Assembly (NCBI RefSeq): GCF_002902405.1
Contig: NZ_PPQS01000034.1
Coordinates: 69,422-133,421 of the forward strand
Direction of reading: 5' to 3'
Source of the DNA: Staphylococcus schweitzeri
Lineage (GTDB): Bacteria; Bacillota; Bacilli; Staphylococcales; Staphylococcaceae
Length of the DNA stretch: 64,000 nt
The notes under the pieces were generated by a model, which ran no database searches, was not told the DNA's origin, and was given only the letters and a program-made list of their open reading frames with translations. Position 1 is the first letter of the stretch. Every line of letters begins with the position of its first letter. Positions 15,001 through 25,448 of this stretch are shown piece by piece. Position numbers and translations under genes: made by a program.

Positions 15001-18000
15001 AGCAAACAACAGACTTAATCAATTAGATCATTTGAATAATGCGCAAAAGCAACAGTTACAATCACAAATTACACAATCATCAGATATTGCAACAGTTAAT
15101 GGTCATAAGCAAACAGCAGAAGCTTTAAATACAGCAATGGGTAACTTGATTAATACGATTGCGAATCATCAAGAAGTTGAACAACGTGGCAACTATGTCA
15201 ATGCTGATACTGATAAACAAACTGCTTATACTACAGCAGTAAATGAAGCAGAAGCTATAATTAACAAACAAACTGGTCAAAATGCGAACCAAACAGAAGT
15301 AGAACAAGCTATAACTAAAGTTCAAACTACTCTTCAAGCGTTAAACGGAGATCATAATTTACAAGTTGCTAAAGCAAATGCAGCGCAAGCAATTGAATCT
15401 TTAACAAGCTTAAATGATCCTCAAAAAATAGCATTAAAAGACCAAGTTACAGCTGCAACTTTAGTTACCGCGGTTCTTCAAATTGAGCAAAATGCGAATA
15501 CGCTTAACCAAGCAATGCATGGTTTAAGAGAAAGTATTTCAGATAACGCAGCAACTAAAGCGAATAGCGTTTATATCAATGAAGATCAACCAGAACAACA
15601 AAATTATAATCAAGCTGTTCAAGCTGCAAATAATATTATCAATGAACAAACAGCAACGTTAGATAATAACGCAATTAATCAAGCAGCGACAACTGTGAAT
15701 ACAACGAAAGCAGCATTACATGGTGATGTGAAATTACAAAATGATAAAGATCGTGCGAAACAAACGGTTAGCCAATTAGCGCATCTAAACAATGCTCAAA
15801 AACATATGGAAGATACGTTAATTGATAGTGAAACAACTAGAACAGCCGTTAACCATGATTTGACTGAAGCACAAGCATTAGATCAACTTATGAATACATT
15901 GCAACAAAGTATTGCTGACAAAGATGCAACACGTGCGAGCAGTGCCTATGTCAATGCAGAACTGAATAAAAAACAAGCATATGATGAAGCAGTTCAAAAT
16001 GCTGAGTCTATCATTGCAGGATTAAATAATCCAACAATTAATAAAGGTAATGTATCAAGTGCAACGCAAGCAGTAATGTCATCTAAAAATTCGTTGGACG
16101 GAGTTGAACGCTTAGCTCAAGATAAGCAAACAGCTGGAAATTCTCTAGATCATTTAGATCAATTGTCACCAGCTCAACAACAAGCGCTAGAAAATCAAAT
16201 AAATAATGCTGCAACTCGTGAGAAAGTGGCTGAAATTATTGCACAAGCACAAGCATTAAATGAAGCAATGCAAGCATTGAAAAATAGCATTCAAGATCAA
16301 CCACAAACAGAAGCGGGTAGCAAGTTTATTAACGAAGATCAAGCGCAAAAAGATGCATATACACAAGCGGTACAACGTGCAAAAGATTTGATCAACAAAA
16401 CAACTGATCCTACATTAGCTAAATCAATTATTGATCAAGCGACACAGGCAGTAACTGATGCTAAAAACAATTTACATGGTGATCAAAAACTAGCTGATGA
16501 TAAACAACACGCTAATGAATCGATAAATAATTTATCTAATTTGAATGCACCGCAACGTCAAGCACTTGAAAATCAAATTAATCAAGCAGCGACTCGCGAT
16601 GAAGTAGCACAAAAATTAGCTGAAGCACAAGCCCTTAACCAAGCAATGGAAGATTTACGTAATAGTATTCAAGATCAACAGCAAACAGAAGCGAATAGCA
16701 AGTTTATCAATGAAGATCAACCGCAAAAAGATGCATATCAAGAAGCGGTACAAAACGCGAAAGATTTAATTAATCAAACATCAAATCCTACACTTGATAA
16801 AGCGCAAATAGAACAATTGACACAAGCTGTTAACCAAGCTAAAGATAACCTACACGGTGATCAAAAACTAGCAGACGATAAACAACATGCGGTTACTGAT
16901 TTAAATCAATTAAATGGTTTGAATGGTCCGCAACGTCAAGCACTTGAAAGTCAAATAAACAATGCAGCAACTCGTGGCGAAGTAGCTCAAAAATTAGCTG
17001 AAGCAAATGCATTAAATCAAGCAATGCAATCATTACGTGATAGCATCCAAGATCAACCACAAACTGAATCTGGTAGCAAGTTTATCAATGAAGATAAGCT
17101 GCAAAAAGATGCATATCAAGAAGCAGTTCAAAATGCGAAAGATTTAATTGACCAAGCAGGTAATCCAACACTTGATAAGTCACAAGTAGAGCAATTGACA
17201 CAAGTTGTTACTACTGCAAAAGATAACCTACATGGTGATCAAAAACTTGCTCATGATCAACAACAAGCAGTAACGACTGTTAATGCATTACCAAACTTAA
17301 ATCATGCACAACAACAATCATTAACAGATGCTATTAATGCAGCACCTACAAGAACAGAAGTTGCACAACATGTTCAAACAGCAACTGAACTTGATCATGC
17401 GATGGAAACATTGAAGAACAAAGTAGATCAAGTTAACACAGATAAGGCTCGTCCAAATTACACTGAAGCGTCAACGGATAAAAAAGAAGCAGTGAATCAA
17501 GCGTTACAAGCTGCGCAAAGCATTATTAACCCTACTAATGGTTCAAATGCTAATAAAGACGCAGTTGAACAAGCGTTAACTAAGCTTCAAGAAAAAGAAA
17601 ATGAGTTAAATGGTAATGAGAGAGTCACTGAAGCTAAAGCACAAGCGAAGCAAAACATTGACCAATTAACACATTTAAATGTTGATCAGATTGCAACTGC
17701 TAAACAAGACATTGATCAAGCGACTATGCTTCAACCAATAGCTGAACTAGTAGATCAAGCAACGCAATTGAACCAATCTATGGATCAATTACAACAAGCG
17801 GTTAATGCGCATACAAACGTTGAGCAAACTATAGATTACACTCAAGCAGATTCAGATAAGCAAAATGCATATAAACAAGCTATTACTGATGCTGAAAATG
17901 TATTGAAACAAAATGTAAATAAGCAACAATTAGATCAAGCTCTTCAAAACATCTTAAATGCCAAACAAGCATTAAATGGCGATGAACGTGTGGCTATTGC

Positions 18001-21000
18001 TAAAACAAATGGTAAACATGACATTGATCAATTAAATGCATTAAATCATGCACAACAAGATGGATTTAAAGGCAGAATTAATCAGTCAAATGATTTAAAT
18101 GAAATTCAACAAATTGTAGATGAAGCTAAAGTGCTAAATAGTTCAATGGGTCAATTGTCTCAAGATATTTCTGAAAATGAAGGTCGTCCGAAAGGTAGTA
18201 CGAATTATGTCAATGCAGATACGCAATTGAAGCGTGCATATGATGAAGCAGTTGAAAATGCGAAACAAGCACTTGATAAAACGACAGGTCAAAATTTAAC
18301 TTCAGATCAAGTTATTAAATTAAATGAAGCAGTTACTGCAGCTAAGAATGCATTAAACGGAGAAGAAAGACTAAACAATCGTAAATCTGAAGCGTTACAA
18401 AGATTAGATCAATTAGCACAGTTAAACCATGCACAAAAACAATTAGCAATGCAACAAATTAATAATGCTGAAACACTTAACAAAGTGTCTCGAGCGATTA
18501 ATAGGGCTAAACAATTAGATGAAGTAATGGGTGGCTTACAGCAATATATTGATGAGCATCACTTAAATGTTATTAGTAGTTCAAATTACCAAAATGCAGA
18601 TGATAACTTAAAATCGAATTATGATAATGCCGTTATGAATGCAGCAAATGAGTTAGATAAACTTCAAGGTAGTGCAATCACTAAAGCTGAAGTTGAGCGA
18701 ATGAAACAAAATATTATCGATGCGCAAAAAGCTTTAAACGGCGATCAAAACCTTGCACATGCCAAAGAAAAAGCAAATGCATATATCGATACATTAAATG
18801 GCTTAAATAAACAACAACAAGATCTTGCACATCAAGCCATTAATAATGCCGATACTGTAGCAGGTGTAAAAGATATTGTTAATAATCAAATCGACTTGAA
18901 TGACGCAATGGAAGCATTGAAGCACCTAGTTGACAATGAAATTCCAAATGTAGAACAAACTGTTAATTATCGAAATGCTGATGACAATGCTAAATCAAAC
19001 TTTGTTGATGCGAAACGTCTAGCTAATGTGTTAACAAATAGTGATAACACAAATGTGAATGAAATCAATGGTGCAATTCAAACAGTAAACGATGCAATTC
19101 AAAATCTTAATGGTGAGCAACGTCTACAAGAAGCCAAAGAAAAAGCAATTCAAGCAGTTAACCAAGCATTAGCTGATAAATTGAAAGAAATCGAAGCATC
19201 AAATGCAACTGATCAAGACAAACTTATTGCGAAAAATAAAGCAGAAGAATTAGCAAACAATATTATTAACAACATTAATAAATCTTTAAGTAATCAAACT
19301 GTAACTGAAGTTCAAACAGCTGGTAACCAAGCGATTATACAAGTGCACGCAAATGAAATACCGAAAGCTAAAATTGATACAAATAAAGATGTTGATAAAC
19401 GTGTTCAAGCTTTAATTGATGCGATCGATCAAAATCCGAATCTAACAGATAAGGAAAAACAAGCACTCAAAGATAAAATCAATCAAATACTTGAACAAGG
19501 TCATAACGACATAAACAATGCGATGACTAAAGAAGAGATTGAACAAGCAAAAGAGCATTTAGCACAAGCATTACAAGCCATCAAAGATCTAGTGAGAACT
19601 AAAGAAGATGCGAAACAAGATGTTGATAAACGTGTTCAAGCTTTAATTGATGCAATCGATCAAAATCCAAATCTAACAGATAAGGAAAAACAAGCACTTA
19701 AAGATAAAATCAATCAAATACTTGAACAAGGTCATAACGACATAAACAATGCGATGACTAAAGAAGAAATTGAACAAGCAAAAGAGCATTTAGCACAAGC
19801 ATTACAAGCTATCCAAGATTTAGTGAAAACTAAAGAAGATGCGAAAAATACAATAAAATCATTAGCAAATGCTAAGCGTGATCAAATCAATTCAAATACC
19901 AATTTAACATCTGAGCAAAAAGCGAAAGCACTTAAAGAAATTGACGAAGCTGAAAAACGAGCATTACAAAATATTGAAAATGCTCAAACAAAAGATCAAT
20001 TAAATAAAGGTTTAGATTTAGGTTTAGATGATATTAGAAATACGCATGTATGGGAAGCTGACGAACAACCTGCTGTAAACGATATTTCAGAAGCCACACC
20101 TGAACAAATACTTGTAAATGGTGAACTAATCATACACCGTGATGACATCATTACAGAACAAGATGTTCTAGCACATATTAACCTAATAGATCAGATTACA
20201 GCGAAAGTAATCGAAACACCGTCTACAGGTAACATTTCAGATAGCTTAACAGCAAAAGTTGAAGTTACTTTACTTGATGGAACAAAAGTGATTGTTGATG
20301 TTCCAGTTAAAGTGATTGAAAAAGAATTAACAATTGCGAAACAGCAAGCGATTCAATCAATTGAAAATGCTGCACAACAAAAGGTTAACGACATCAATAA
20401 CGACGATACATTAACACCTGAACAAAAAGAAGCAGCAATTGCAGAAGTTAATAAGCTTAAACAACAAGCAATTGATTATATTAATAATGCACCTAATGTT
20501 CACTCAGTTGAAGAAGTTCAACACCAAGAACAAGCACACATCGAACAATTTAATCCAAATCAATTTACTATTGATCAAGCCAAAGCTAATGCTATCAAAG
20601 CGATTGAAGTTGAAATTCAGCATAAAATTGATGAAATACATGCACGCACAGATCTGACAGATAAAGAAAAAGAAGCAGCAATAGCTATTTTAAATCAATT
20701 AAAAGATCATACAATTAAAGCTATTCAACGTGCACAAAACATTGCTGATATTAAGGAACAGTTAAGTCAATTTAACTCACAAATTAGTACGGTAAGCCCA
20801 ACTAGTGTTGAATTAGTTAAGAAAAAACAACAAGCTATATCAAGGGTAAAAGATATTTCTAATGATAAACTTGATAGTATTCGAAATAGTACAATTGGTA
20901 CAGCTGATGAAAAACAAATTGCTATAAATCATATTAAAGAAATTGTGCTTGATACAATTAGAAATATTAACAGTGCACATTCGACTCAAGAAGTTGAAGA

Positions 21001-21712
21001 TGCTTTAAATAAAGGTATCGCTCGTATTTTAGCAGTTCAAATTATACCGATTGAGAATAGTACGCAACCAAGAAATATAGTAATTCACGAATCTGGAAAT
21101 TCACGAGTTGGTTATGGCACTACAAATCATCCATATAACAATTCGACGAATGGACGTAAGAAGAAACACGAAGAAGATGATGACATTGATCCGCTTCATA
21201 TGCGTCACTTCGGTAACAATTTCTCTAATGTTCTTAAAGGGGCACTAGGAGTTGTAGGAATATCTGGTTTACTTGCAAGCTTCTGGTTCTTCATCGCAAA
21301 ACGTCGTCGTAAAGAAGATGATGAGGAAGAATTAGAAATTCGAGAAAATAATAAAGATACGAAAAAAGATGCTTTAGACGGAATTAAGCATTTACCACTA
21401 TTATTTGCTAAACGTCGCAGAAAAGAAGATGAAGAAGATGTTGAAGTTACAAATGAAAACACAGATGAAAAAGTGTTACAAGATAACGAACATTCACCAA
21501 TCTTAATTGCAAAACGTCGCAAAGATAAAGAGGAAAATGTTGAAACAACAACTAGTATTGAATCTAAGGATGAGGACGTACCTTTATTATTGGTTGAAAA
21601 GAAAAATCAAAAAAATAATCAATCAAAAGGCAAAAATTCAACGTCAAAAAATGCTTCTAAAAAGATATCAGCTAAAAAGAAGAAAAAGAAATCTAAAAAA
21701 AATAAAAAATAA
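1..21712 (+). CDS. ebh: Giant cell-surface protein Ebh, C-terminal part (5'-truncated by window edge)
   Basis: The frame is open from base 2, so the ATG at 17 is internal and the N-terminus, including any signal peptide, lies outside. About 7,236 residues are present. From base 2 to about 19,130 there are tandem modules of ~126 residues; I count 51 copies of the LNG-type motif (LNGD, LNGN, LHGD) that marks each FIVAR/GA module. Bases ~19,140-21,000 encode DUF1542-like helical repeats, interrupted at ~20,045-20,330 by a beta-rich, Rib-like segment. A hydrophobic membrane segment lies near 21,215-21,300, followed by a Lys/Arg/Glu-rich tail; there is no LPXTG motif. Ebh is known as a membrane-anchored surface giant of about 10,000 residues linked to matrix binding, envelope integrity and complement resistance. 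No stop codon interrupts this 21.7 kb. A hairpin terminator follows. Confidence 0.97.
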   Translation, partial: SLNTAMTGLKRGVANHNQVVQSDNYVNADTNKKNDYNNAYNHANDIINGNAQHPVITPSDVNNALSNVTSKEQALNGNTKLNTAKQEANTALGQLNNLNNAQHQNLQSQINGAHQIETVNSIKQNATNLNSAMGNLRQAVADKDQVKRTEDYADADTAKQNAYNSAVSSAETIINQTANPTMSVDDVNPATSAVTTNKNGLNGDEKLAQSKTDAASAIDALPHLNNAQKADVKSKINAASNIAGVNTVKQQGTDLNTAMGNLQGAINDEQTTLNSQNYQDATPSKKTAYTNAVQAAKDILNQARGANKTKDQVTEAMNQVNSAKNNLDGTRLLDQAKQTAKQQLNNMTHLTTAQKTNLTNQINSGTTVAGVQTVQSNANTLDQAMNTLRQSIANKDATKASEDYVDANNDKQTAYNNAVATAETIINANSNPEMNPSTITQKAEQVNSTKTALNGDENLATAKQNAKTYLNTLTSITDNQKNNLNSQITSATRVSGVDSVKQNAQHLNQAMASLQSGINNESQVKSSEKYRDADTNKQQEYDNAIAAAKAILNKSTGPNTAQNAVEAALQRVNTANDALNGDAKLIAAQNAAKQHLGTLTHITTAQRNDLTSQISQTTNLAGVESVKQSANSLDGVMGNLQTAINDKSGTLASQNFLDADEQKRNTYNQAVSAAETILNKQTGPNTAKTAVEQALNNVNSAKHALNGTQNLNNAKQAAITAINGASDLNQKQKDALKTQANGAQRVSNAQDVQRNVTELNTAMGTLKHAIADKTNTLASSKYVNADSTKQNAYTTKVTNAEHIISGTPTVVTTPSEVTAAANQVNSAKQELNGDERLRVAKQNANTAIDALAQLNTPQKAKLKEQVEQANRLEDVQSVQTNGQGLNNAMKVLRDSIANETTVKASQNYTDASPNNQSAYNSAVSNAKSIINQTNNPTMDVSAITQATSQVTNANNGLNGAENLSNAKNTAKQNLSTLSHLTNNQKTAISSQIDHAGHVSEVTSAKNAATDLNTQMSNLEQAIHDQNTVKQGVNFTDADKAKRDAYTNAVSRAETILNKTQGANTSKQDVEAAIQNVSSAKNALNGDQNVTNAKNAAKNALNNLTSINNAQKRDLTTKIDQATTVAGVEAVSHTGTQLNTAMANLQNGINDKANTLASENYHDADSDKKTAYTQAVTNAENILNKNSGSNLDKAAVENALSQVTNAKGALNGNHNLEQAKSNANTTINGLQHLTTAQKDKLKQQVQQAQNVAGVDTVKSSANTLNGAMGTLRNSIQDNTATKNGQNYLDATESNKTNYNNAVDSANGVINATSNPNMDANAIKQIATQVTSTKNALDGTHNLTQAKQTATNAIDGATNLNKAQKDALKVQVTSAQRVANVTSIQQTANELNTAMGQLQHGIDDENATKQTQKYRDAEQSKKTAYDQAVVAAKAILNKQTGSNSDKAAVDRALQQVTSTKDALNGDAKLTEAKAAAKQNLGTLNHITNTQRTALESQINHATTVDDVNSVKTNANALDGAMNSLQSSISDKDATLRNQNYLDADESKRNAYTQAVTAAEGILNKQTGGNTSKADVDNALNAVTRAKAALNGTENLRTAKTTATNTINGLPNLTQLQKDNLKHQVDQAQNVAGVNGVKDKGNTLNTAMGALRTSIQNDNTTKTSQNYLDASDSNKNNYNTAVNNANAVINATNNPNMDVNAINGMANQVNTTKAALNGTQNLAQAKTNATNTINNAHDLNQKQKDALKTQVNNAQRVSDANNVQHTATELNGAMTALKAAIADKERTKASGNYVNADQEKRQAYDSKVTNAENITSGTPNATLTVNDVNSATSQVNAAKTALNGDNNLRVAKEHANNTIDGLAQLNNAQKAKLKEQVQSATTLEGVQTVKNSSQTLNTAMKGLKDSIANEATIKAGQNYTDASPNNRNEYDSAVTSAQAIINQTSNPTMEPSTITQATSQVTSKEHALNGAQNLAQAKTTAKNGLNNLTSINNAQKDALTHSIDGATTVAGVNQESAKATELNNAMHSLQNGINDETQTKQTQKYLDAEPSKKSAYDQAVSAAKAILTKASGQNVDKAAVEQALQNVNSTKTALNGDAKLNEAKTTAKQTLGALTHINNAQRTALDNEITQATNIDGVNTVKVKAQQLDGAMGQLESSIRDKDTTLQSQNYQDADDAKRTAYSQAVNAAATILNKTAGGNTSKADVERAMQAVTQTNTALNGIQNLNRAKQDANTAITNASDLNTKQKEALKAQVTSAGRVSAANGVKHNATELNTAMTALKHAIADKTEIKASGNYVNADANKRQAYDEKVTAAENIVSGTPTPTLTPSDVTNAATQVTNAKTQLNGNHNLEVAKQNANTAIDGLTSLNGPQKAKLKEQVGQATTLPNVQTVRDNAQTLNTAMKGLRDSIANESTIKAAQNYTDASQSKQTDYNNAVSAAKAIIGQTSSPTMNAQDINQAKEQVTAKQQALNGQENLRTAQTNAKQHLNGLSDLTDAQKDAVKRQIEGATHVNEVTQAQNNADALNTAMTNLKNGIQDQNTIKQGVNFTDADEAKRNAYTNAVTQAEQILNKAQGPNTAKDGVETALQNVQRAKNELNGNQNVANAKTNAKNALNNLTSINNAQKEALKSQIDSATTVAGVNQVSTTASELNTAMSNLQSGINDETATKAAQKYTDADRDKQTAYNDAVTAAKTLLDKTAGSNDNKAAVEQALQRVNTAKSALNGDARLNEAKNTAKQQLATMSHLTNAQKANLTSQIESGTTVAGVQGIQANAGTLNQAMNQLRQSIASKDATKSSEDYQDANADLQNAYNRAVSDAEGIISATNNPEMNPDTINQKASQVNSAKSALNGDEKLAAAKQTAKSDIGRLTDLNNAQRTAANAEVDQAPNLAAVTAAKNKATSLNTAMGNLKHALAEKDNTKRSVNYTDTDQPKQQAYDTAVTQAEAITNANGSNANETQVQAALSQLNQAKNDLNGDNKVAQAKEAAKRALASYSNLNNAQSTAATSQIDNATTVAEVTAAQNTANELNTAMGQLQNGINDQNTVKQQVNFTDADQGKKDAYTNAVTNAQGILDKAHGQNMTKAQVESALSRVTTAKNTLNGDANVRQAKSDAKANLGTLTHLNNAQKQDLTLQIDGATTVNGVNGVKTKAQDLDNAMQRLQSAIANKDQTKASENYIDADPTKKSAFDNAITQAESYLNKDQGANKDKQAVEQAIQSVTSTENALNGDANLQRAKTEATQAIDNLTHLNTPQKTALKQQVNATQRVSGVTDLKNSATSLNNAMNQLKQAIADHDTIVAGGNYTNASPDKQGAYTDAYNAAKNIVNGSPNVITNAADVTTATQRVNNAETGLNGDSNLATAKQQAKDALRQMTHLSDAQKQNITGQIDNATQVTGVQSVKDNATNLNNAMNQLRNSIANKDEVKASQPYVDADTDKQNAYNTAVTSAENIINATNQPTLDPSAVTQAANQVNTNKTALNGVHNLANKKQETIANINQLSHLNNAQKQDLKTQVTNAPNISTVNQVKTKAEQLDQAMERLINGIHDKDQVKQSVNFTDADPEKQTAYNNAITAAENIINQANGTNANQSQVEAALSTVTTTKQALNGDRKVTDAKNNANQTLSTLDNLNNAQKGAVTGSINQAHTIAEVTQAIQTAQELNTAMGNLKNSLNDKDTTLGSQNFADADPEKKNAYNEAVHNAESILNKSTGTNVPKDQVEAAMNQVNATKAALNGSQNLEKAKQHANTAIDGLSHLTNAQKEALKQLVQQSTTVAEAQGNEQKANNVDAAMDKLRQSIADNATTKQNQNYTDANPNKQHAYNNAVTTAQGIINQTTNPTLDATVITQAAGQVSTSKNALNGNENLEAAKQQSTQSLGSLDNLNNAQKQTVTDQINGAHTVDEANQIKQNAQNLNTAMGNLKQAIADKDATKAAVNFTDADQAKQQAYNTAVTNAENIISKANGGNATQTEVEQAIQQVSVAKQALNGNANVQHAKDEATALINNSNDLNQLQKNALKQQAQNATTVAGVNNIKQTAQELNNAMTQLKQGIADKDQTKADGNFVNADPDKQNAYKQAIAKAEALISGSPDVVVTPSEITAALNKVTQAKNDLNGNTNLATAKQNVQHAIEQLPNLNQAQRDEYNRQITQGTLVPNVNAIQQAATTLNDAMTQLKQGIADKAQIKGSENYHDADTDKQTAYDNAVTKAEELLKQTTNPTMDPNTIQQALTKVNDTNQALNGNQKLADAKQDAKSTLGTLDHLNDAQKQALTTQVEQAPDIATVNHVKQNAQNLNNAMTNLSNALQDKTETLNSINFTDADQAKKDAYTNAVAHAEGILSKANGGNASQTEVEQAMQRVNEAKQALNGNDNVQRAKDAAKQVITNANDLNQAQKDALKQQADAAQTVANVNAVKQTAQDLNQAMTQLKQGIADKEQTKANGNFVNADPDKQNAYNNAVTHAEQIISGTPNANVDPQQVAQALQQVTQSKGDLNGNHNLQVAKDNANTAIDQLPNLNQPQKAALKDQVSHAELVTGVNAIKQNADALNNAMGTLKQQIQANSQVPQSVDFTQADQDKQQAYNNAANQAQQIANGTLTPVLTPDAVTQAVTTMNQAKDALNGDEKLAQAKQEAIANLDTLRDLNQPQRDALRNQINQAQALATVEQTKQNAQNVNTAMGNLKQGIANKDTVKSSENYHDADADKQTAYTNAVSQAEGIINQTTNPTLNPDDITRALTQVTDAKNGLNGEAKLATEKQNAKDAVNAMTHLNDAQKQALKGQIDQSPEIATVTQVKQTATSLDHAMDQLSQAINDKAQTLADGNYLNADPDKQNAYKQAVAKAEALLNEQSGTNEVQAQVESITNEVNTAKQALNGNDNLANAKQQAKQQLANLTHLNDAQKHSFESQITQAPLVTDVTTINQKAQALDHAMELLRNSIADNQATLASEDYHDATAQRQNDYNQAVTAAKNIINQTTSPTMNPDEVNSATTQVNNTKVTLDGDENLTAAKQQANNRLNQLDHLNNAQKQQLQSQITQSSDIATVNGHKQTAEALNTAMGNLINTIANHQEVEQRGNYVNADTDKQTAYTTAVNEAEAIINKQTGQNANQTEVEQAITKVQTTLQALNGDHNLQVAKANAAQAIESLTSLNDPQKIALKDQVTAATLVTAVLQIEQNANTLNQAMHGLRESISDNAATKANSVYINEDQPEQQNYNQAVQAANNIINEQTATLDNNAINQAATTVNTTKAALHGDVKLQNDKDRAKQTVSQLAHLNNAQKHMEDTLIDSETTRTAVNHDLTEAQALDQLMNTLQQSIADKDATRASSAYVNAELNKKQAYDEAVQNAESIIAGLNNPTINKGNVSSATQAVMSSKNSLDGVERLAQDKQTAGNSLDHLDQLSPAQQQALENQINNAATREKVAEIIAQAQALNEAMQALKNSIQDQPQTEAGSKFINEDQAQKDAYTQAVQRAKDLINKTTDPTLAKSIIDQATQAVTDAKNNLHGDQKLADDKQHANESINNLSNLNAPQRQALENQINQAATRDEVAQKLAEAQALNQAMEDLRNSIQDQQQTEANSKFINEDQPQKDAYQEAVQNAKDLINQTSNPTLDKAQIEQLTQAVNQAKDNLHGDQKLADDKQHAVTDLNQLNGLNGPQRQALESQINNAATRGEVAQKLAEANALNQAMQSLRDSIQDQPQTESGSKFINEDKLQKDAYQEAVQNAKDLIDQAGNPTLDKSQVEQLTQVVTTAKDNLHGDQKLAHDQQQAVTTVNALPNLNHAQQQSLTDAINAAPTRTEVAQHVQTATELDHAMETLKNKVDQVNTDKARPNYTEASTDKKEAVNQALQAAQSIINPTNGSNANKDAVEQALTKLQEKENELNGNERVTEAKAQAKQNIDQLTHLNVDQIATAKQDIDQATMLQPIAELVDQATQLNQSMDQLQQAVNAHTNVEQTIDYTQADSDKQNAYKQAITDAENVLKQNVNKQQLDQALQNILNAKQALNGDERVAIAKTNGKHDIDQLNALNHAQQDGFKGRINQSNDLNEIQQIVDEAKVLNSSMGQLSQDISENEGRPKGSTNYVNADTQLKRAYDEAVENAKQALDKTTGQNLTSDQVIKLNEAVTAAKNALNGEERLNNRKSEALQRLDQLAQLNHAQKQLAMQQINNAETLNKVSRAINRAKQLDEVMGGLQQYIDEHHLNVISSSNYQNADDNLKSNYDNAVMNAANELDKLQGSAITKAEVERMKQNIIDAQKALNGDQNLAHAKEKANAYIDTLNGLNKQQQDLAHQAINNADTVAGVKDIVNNQIDLNDAMEALKHLVDNEIPNVEQTVNYRNADDNAKSNFVDAKRLANVLTNSDNTNVNEINGAIQTVNDAIQNLNGEQRLQEAKEKAIQAVNQALADKLKEIEASNATDQDKLIAKNKAEELANNIINNINKSLSNQTVTEVQTAGNQAIIQVHANEIPKAKIDTNKDVDKRVQALIDAIDQNPNLTDKEKQALKDKINQILEQGHNDINNAMTKEEIEQAKEHLAQALQAIKDLVRTKEDAKQDVDKRVQALIDAIDQNPNLTDKEKQALKDKINQILEQGHNDINNAMTKEEIEQAKEHLAQALQAIQDLVKTKEDAKNTIKSLANAKRDQINSNTNLTSEQKAKALKEIDEAEKRALQNIENAQTKDQLNKGLDLGLDDIRNTHVWEADEQPAVNDISEATPEQILVNGELIIHRDDIITEQDVLAHINLIDQITAKVIETPSTGNISDSLTAKVEVTLLDGTKVIVDVPVKVIEKELTIAKQQAIQSIENAAQQKVNDINNDDTLTPEQKEAAIAEVNKLKQQAIDYINNAPNVHSVEEVQHQEQAHIEQFNPNQFTIDQAKANAIKAIEVEIQHKIDEIHARTDLTDKEKEAAIAILNQLKDHTIKAIQRAQNIADIKEQLSQFNSQISTVSPTSVELVKKKQQAISRVKDISNDKLDSIRNSTIGTADEKQIAINHIKEIVLDTIRNINSAHSTQEVEDALNKGIARILAVQIIPIENSTQPRNIVIHESGNSRVGYGTTNHPYNNSTNGRKKKHEEDDDIDPLHMRHFGNNFSNVLKGALGVVGISGLLASFWFFIAKRRRKEDDEEELEIRENNKDTKKDALDGIKHLPLLFAKRRRKEDEEDVEVTNENTDEKVLQDNEHSPILIAKRRKDKEENVETTTSIESKDEDVPLLLVEKKNQKNNQSKGKNSTSKNASKKISAKKKKKKSKKNKK
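16290..17260 (+). repeat. Three nearly identical consecutive Ebh modules (NLHGDQKLA type)
   Basis: Three successive modules share NLHGDQKLA at their LNG position and the preceding FINEDQ/FINEDK and QKDAY motifs. They are much more alike than typical neighbouring Ebh modules. This suggests recent duplication or gene conversion inside the gene. Confidence 0.75.
19386..19847 (+). repeat. Near-perfect 231-bp tandem duplication in the Ebh stalk
   Basis: Two copies of a 231-bp (77-codon) unit lie back to back; the motif gttgataaacgtgttcaag starts at 19391 and again at 19622. The copies differ only at scattered, mostly synonymous positions. Each encodes a DUF1542-like helical unit beginning [19 protein letters not shown]. 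The length keeps the frame, so copy number could change without breaking the gene. Confidence 0.9.
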
Positions 21713-21732
21713 TTCGCTTCTTCGATAAGAAG

Positions 21733-21776
21733 AGGAGCGCCGATTGACTTCACATCAGTCGGTGCTCCTTTTATTT
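21733..21776. terminator. Bidirectional terminator between ebh and the RNase HI-like gene
   Basis: The hairpin aggagcgccgattga / tcagtcggtgctcct is followed by a T-run on the plus strand. It sits between two converging genes, so it probably ends both. Confidence 0.85.
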
Positions 21777-22172
21777 ATGCTTTTTTACTAATTTATAAAG
21801 TGCTTGCTGTGCGTATTGATTCGCTTCTTTGTTTTGTTCTCTTGGTATCCATTTAACAAATAATAAATCAAAATCTTTTTCAAATATTTCTATTTGATCA
21901 AAATAAGGTTTGAATTTTGCGTTTTTCACATATCCTGCTTCAACACTATCTGCAATTAATTTTGAGTCAGTATATAATAGTGCGTTGTGAACATTTAATT
22001 CACGTGCATGTTTTAATGCATAAATACAAGCAGCCCATTCAGCAGTGTGATTATCCATTTCACCTAACTCGTGCGTATATGTATAATGCTGCTCATCTTC
22101 TTTTATTACAATGGCACACGTACTTACTCCTGGATTTCCTTTTGTCGCAGCATCAAAATTAATTTTCGCCAT
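21771..22172 (-). CDS. RNase HI-like protein with altered fourth catalytic residue
   Basis: 133 residues with an RNase H fold: an N-terminal beta strand carrying Asp7 in NFDAATKGNPG, Glu45 in NHTAEWAA and Asp69 in YTDSK. These match three residues of the catalytic D-E-D-D set of RNase HI, which cleaves the RNA strand of RNA/DNA hybrids. At the fourth position, where E. coli RNase HI has Asp134, this protein has Asn118 (NKEANQYAQQ). Reduced or changed activity is possible but not shown. The gene stands alone, convergent with ebh. Family confidence is high; enzymatic role is uncertain. Confidence 0.85.
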   Translation of the reverse strand: MAKINFDAATKGNPGVSTCAIVIKEDEQHYTYTHELGEMDNHTAEWAACIYALKHARELNVHNALLYTDSKLIADSVEAGYVKNAKFKPYFDQIEIFEKDFDLLFVKWIPREQNKEANQYAQQALYKLVKKHK

Positions 22173-22244
22173 AATTAACCTACTTTCTTTTCAATACTTA
22201 GTTAAAGTTACTTTTACTGTAATACAAAATATGTTGAACAATCC

Positions 22245-22286
22245 ATTAAAAAACACGCATCACTTAAGTTAAGTAATACGTGTTAA
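22245..22286 (-). terminator. Terminator of the YhhQ-like transporter gene
   Basis: Inverted repeat aacacgcatcactta / taagtaatacgtgtt (22252-22284). Read on the minus strand it is followed by TTTTTTAA. It lies downstream of the minus-strand transporter gene. I see no other feature in the rest of the 22173-22407 gap. Confidence 0.75.
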
Positions 22287-22407
22287 AAATTATGGCTGAG
22301 TCTGAAATGTTTTTAATTCATAGTAGCTGTAATAGACTTCATAATTAAAAAATCATCTTGATAAAACATTTTCAAATATATGTCATAAAAAATTTATTTG
22401 AAGTCTT

Positions 22408-23112
22408 TTAATATCCTTGATCTAACTTATCAATTTTCCCTTTACGATAAAAAGATTTAGCAATATAGCCGAATGGTACATTGAAAATCGTTGACAATAA
22501 TTTTAGTACGTATGTTGTAATAAATATTTCAAATACAACTGTACCAGGTAAACTTCCAACGAATGCAATTGCTACAAATAATGCTGTATCAATTATTGAG
22601 CTTAAAAACGTACTACCATATGCTCGGATGAAAAATGTTTTGTCAGAACTAAACACCTTTTTAATTAGTGAAAAGATAAATACATCAATATGTTGACCGA
22701 TAATATATGCGATGATAGATGCTAATGCAATACGTGGTACAACATCAAAGATTGCGTGCAATGCTTTTTGTGCCATATCTTCTGGTGCAGGAATAAAATG
22801 TAATGATAATTGCATAACAATAATCATAATTAATGTTGAAGAAAAGCCTAACCAAACTGCTCTTTTTGCAACCCTACGCCCATAGATATCATTTAATATA
22901 TCTGTTGCTAAATAAATAGAAGCAAACATAACATTTCCTAATGTTGCTGAAATACCAAAAATTTCTACTGTTTTAATTACTTGTATATTGGCGATGATTG
23001 TGCCAATAGCAACCCATGCAATCAAACCTTGCTTACCGAAAAAACGATACATAAGTACCATAAGTACAAACGTTGCAAAAAACGTAACTAGTCCTAAAAT
23101 TTCATTATACAT
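22408..23112 (-). CDS. YhhQ/DUF165-family queuosine-precursor transporter
   Basis: 234 residues with about six hydrophobic segments. The region around residues 60-85 (ASIYLATDILNDIYGRR) matches the conserved signature of the YhhQ/COG1738 (VUT) family of inner-membrane transporters, which take up queuosine precursors for tRNA modification. The start ATG (23110-23112) is preceded by AGGAGG at 10-nt spacing, and that Shine-Dalgarno forms part of a preQ1-I aptamer, which supports the substrate. The gene stands alone and ends in its own terminator. The exact substrate (preQ0, preQ1 or queuine) cannot be read from sequence. Confidence 0.88.
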   Translation of the reverse strand: MYNEILGLVTFFATFVLMVLMYRFFGKQGLIAWVAIGTIIANIQVIKTVEIFGISATLGNVMFASIYLATDILNDIYGRRVAKRAVWLGFSSTLIMIIVMQLSLHFIPAPEDMAQKALHAIFDVVPRIALASIIAYIIGQHIDVFIFSLIKKVFSSDKTFFIRAYGSTFLSSIIDTALFVAIAFVGSLPGTVVFEIFITTYVLKLLSTIFNVPFGYIAKSFYRKGKIDKLDQGY

Positions 23113-23122
23113 ATTAAAATGT

Positions 23123-23162
23123 CCTCCTAAATTTTGATCATGCGGGTGTTTAGAAACCGCTC
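23123..23162 (-). promoter_or_regulatory. preQ1 class I riboswitch (translational)
   Basis: Minus-strand RNA from 23160: P1 stem GCGG (23160-23157) with CCGC (23145-23142) and a loop of the preQ1-I type GGUU...ACCC. The loop bases CUAAA (23153-23149) can pair with UUUAG (23131-23127), closing the H-type pseudoknot. That 3' partner overlaps the Shine-Dalgarno AGGAGG (23128-23123) of the YhhQ-like gene. Ligand binding is therefore expected to hide the ribosome binding site. The assignment rests on consensus and pairing logic plus the transporter downstream. Confidence 0.82.
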
Positions 23163-23329
23163 AATAAATAACTTACTTATTTTACTGAAAAATCGTTTGC
23201 GATGCAATAGTAATTGAATATAAATACATTTTACGTATAGAATTGTAAAAGGTTTCATTCAAATCTTAGGGTCAAAAATGTTATAATATTTTTATGTCAA
23301 ATTTAAAACAGTAACACTTATTTACAAGG

Positions 23330-23551
23330 TTGCAATATTTTGAAGTAATAAAGGAAGTGTCGCGTATTTTAACTTTTTCAGAGCAAAATGCACTCGCGAA
23401 AATAGATGATTTAATGAATACTTATTGCAATCAATGTCCAATCAAAACTCGTCTGCGTAAATTAGAGGGGAAAACGAAGGCACATCATTTTTGTATCAAT
23501 GAGTGTTCAATAGGGAAAGAAATAAAACAATTAGGAAATGAACTTCAATAG
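23330..23551 (+). CDS. Small zinc-finger protein (zf-C2HCIx2C type)
   Basis: 73 residues with YCNQCP near residue 33 and HHFCINECSIG near residue 52. This is the Cys-x2-Cys ... His-x-Cys-x3-Cys pattern of the small Firmicute zinc-finger family zf-C2HCIx2C, whose function is unknown. The start is not certain. The frame is closed upstream by a stop at 23312 and contains no ATG before the conserved part. TTG at 23330 or GTG at 23357 are the options, both with AAGG-type sequences set too close. A TATAAT box lies at 23282-23287. The next gene starts 11 nt downstream, so co-transcription is likely. Confidence 0.78.
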   Translation: MQYFEVIKEVSRILTFSEQNALAKIDDLMNTYCNQCPIKTRLRKLEGKTKAHHFCINECSIGKEIKQLGNELQ

Positions 23552-23562
23552 GAGGAAGTCAA

Positions 23563-23814
23563 ATGCATATTATATCTATATCAGAAACACCGAACCACAA
23601 CACAATGAAGATTACACTTAGTGAAACCAGAGAAGGTATGACATCAGATACGTATACTAAAGTTGATGATTCACAGCCAGCATTTATTAATGACATCTTA
23701 AAGATTGAAGGTGTTAAATCAATTTTCCATGTTATGGACTTTATTTCAGTAGATAAAGAAAATGACGCAAATTGGGAAACGGTATTGCCAAAAGTAGAGG
23801 CTGTATTCGAATAA
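23563..23814 (+). CDS. Small Nfu_N-domain protein
   Basis: 83 residues made of a single Nfu/NifU N-terminal-like domain (ETPNHNTMK..., then a FINDILKIEGVKSIFHVMDF segment). It closely resembles the first ~83 residues of the next protein, CvfC ([27 protein letters not shown]). It is therefore a stand-alone paralogue of the CvfC N-terminal domain. No C-terminal CxxC Nfu scaffold domain is present, so an iron-sulfur scaffold role is not supported. RBS AGGAGG precedes the ATG. Confidence 0.8.
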   Translation: MHIISISETPNHNTMKITLSETREGMTSDTYTKVDDSQPAFINDILKIEGVKSIFHVMDFISVDKENDANWETVLPKVEAVFE

Positions 23815-23851
23815 ATTTTTCATCAACTAGTATTCGGGGGGAATAAAGTAT

Positions 23852-24976
23852 ATGGAAATTTTACGTATAGAGCCAACACCAAGTCCAAATACAATGAAAG
23901 TTGTTTTGTCATATACAAGAGAAGACAAGTTATCTAACACATATAAAAAAGTTGAAGCAACACAACCAAGGTTTATTAATCAGCTGTTATCTATAGATGG
24001 TATCACGTCTATTTTTCATGTCTTGGACTTCTTAGCTGTTGATAAGGCACCAAAAGCTGATTGGGAAGTAATATTACCCAAAATTAAAGTAGTTTTTTCT
24101 GGTGGAAATCAGGTTTTAGAATCTGCAAAAGAAACACAAATTGATAAACATTTTGGTGAAATTAAAGCTGAACTATTAACTTTTAAAGGTATTCCATATC
24201 AAATTAAATTAACTTCTGCTGACCAAGAATTACGTGAACAATTACCGCAAACATATGTTGATCATATGACTCAAGCGCAAACAGAACGTGATAATATCGT
24301 TTTTATGCGCAAATGGTTAGACTTAGGAAATCGCTATGGAGATATTGAAGAAGTAATGTCTAGCGTCTTAGAGGAAGTACTGGTTACCTATCCAGAATCA
24401 CAATTATCTGTATTGGTAAAACATGCTTTAGAAGAAAGGCATACGACTAATAATTATCATTTCTATCGACATGTCTCTTTGGATGAATATCTTGTGACTG
24501 ATAATTGGAAGACTCGATTACGAATGTTAAATCATTTTCCAAAGCCGACTTTTGAAGATATACCTTTACTTGATTTAGCGTTATCTGATCAAAAAGTACC
24601 AGTTAGACGTCAAGCGATTGTATTATTAGGTATGATTGAAAGTAAAGATATTTTGCCGTACTTGTATAAAGGACTTCGTGACAAAAGTCCTGCTGTAAGA
24701 AGAACAGCAGGGGATTGTATAAGTGATTTAGGGTATCCAGAAGCACTACCAGAAATGGTGTTACTCTTAGATGACCCTCAGAAAATTGTTAGGTGGCGTG
24801 CTGCAATGTTTATCTTTGATGAAGGTAATACTGAGCAACTTCCTGCACTTAAAGCCCATATCAATGACAATGCGTTTGAAGTTAAATTACAAATCGAAAT
24901 GGCCATATCTCGTATTGAAAACGGAGATGAAGCACTTGGTTCAGTATGGAAGCAAATGGCAAACAGAACAATTTAA
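23852..24976 (+). CDS. cvfC: Conserved virulence factor C (CvfC)
   Basis: 374 residues. Residues 1-85 form an Nfu_N domain, and residues ~210-370 form HEAT-like alpha repeats ([48 protein letters not shown]). This is the architecture of staphylococcal CvfC, reported to affect virulence and hemolysin production; the mechanism is unknown. RBS GGGGGGAATAAAG precedes the ATG. The stop is 15 nt before the brxA start, so these genes probably form one transcript. Residues ~90-105 differ from the S. aureus protein as I remember it, in line with a divergent lineage. Confidence 0.9.
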   Translation: MEILRIEPTPSPNTMKVVLSYTREDKLSNTYKKVEATQPRFINQLLSIDGITSIFHVLDFLAVDKAPKADWEVILPKIKVVFSGGNQVLESAKETQIDKHFGEIKAELLTFKGIPYQIKLTSADQELREQLPQTYVDHMTQAQTERDNIVFMRKWLDLGNRYGDIEEVMSSVLEEVLVTYPESQLSVLVKHALEERHTTNNYHFYRHVSLDEYLVTDNWKTRLRMLNHFPKPTFEDIPLLDLALSDQKVPVRRQAIVLLGMIESKDILPYLYKGLRDKSPAVRRTAGDCISDLGYPEALPEMVLLLDDPQKIVRWRAAMFIFDEGNTEQLPALKAHINDNAFEVKLQIEMAISRIENGDEALGSVWKQMANRTI

Positions 24977-24991
24977 TTGGAGGAATTAAAT

Positions 24992-25429
24992 ATGAATGCA
25001 TATGATGCTTATATGAAGGAGATTGCGCAACAAATGCGTGGCGAATTAACTCAAAATGGTTTTATAAGTTTAGAAACGAGCGAAGCAGTAACAGAATATA
25101 TGAACCAAGTAAATGCTGATGACACAACTTTTGTAGTTATTAACTCTACATGTGGTTGTGCAGCTGGATTAGCAAGACCAGCTGCAGTAGCTGTTGCAAC
25201 ACAAAATGAACATAGACCAACAAATACAGTTACAGTTTTTGCAGGACAAGACAAAGAAGCAACAGCTACAATGCGAGAATTCATTCAGCAAGTACCGTCT
25301 AGTCCTTCATATGCTTTATTTAAAGGACAGGATTTGGTTTATTTTATGCCTAGAGAATTTATCGAAGGTAGAGATATTAATGACATTGCAATGGACTTAA
25401 AGGACGCCTTTGACGAAAATTGTAAATAG
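24992..25429 (+). CDS. brxA: Bacilliredoxin BrxA (YphP/YqiW family)
   Basis: 145 residues. The ATG at 24992 is chosen over the upstream TTG because TTGGAGG at 24977 is its ribosome binding site. A thioredoxin-like fold with the CxC-type motif STCGCAAG (Cys54, Cys56) is diagnostic of the BrxA/BrxB family. These proteins remove bacillithiol from mixed disulfides on cytosolic proteins after oxidative stress. The gene lies directly after cvfC and upstream of thyA, the position of BrxA in S. aureus. The alternative paralogue BrxB is excluded only by this context. Confidence 0.88.
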   Translation: MNAYDAYMKEIAQQMRGELTQNGFISLETSEAVTEYMNQVNADDTTFVVINSTCGCAAGLARPAAVAVATQNEHRPTNTVTVFAGQDKEATATMREFIQQVPSSPSYALFKGQDLVYFMPREFIEGRDINDIAMDLKDAFDENCK

Positions 25430-25448
25430 TACACATAAATAAAGATAA

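Noticed and set aside
526-15337. Many 60-108-codon open frames on the minus strand of ebh
   Set aside because: They are shadows of the biased repeat codon usage: low complexity, no ribosome binding sites, and repeated at module spacing.
21507-21728. Lysine-rich 73-codon frame overlapping the ebh 3' end
   Set aside because: Out-of-frame reading of the AAA-rich ebh tail; no RBS and no recognisable domain.
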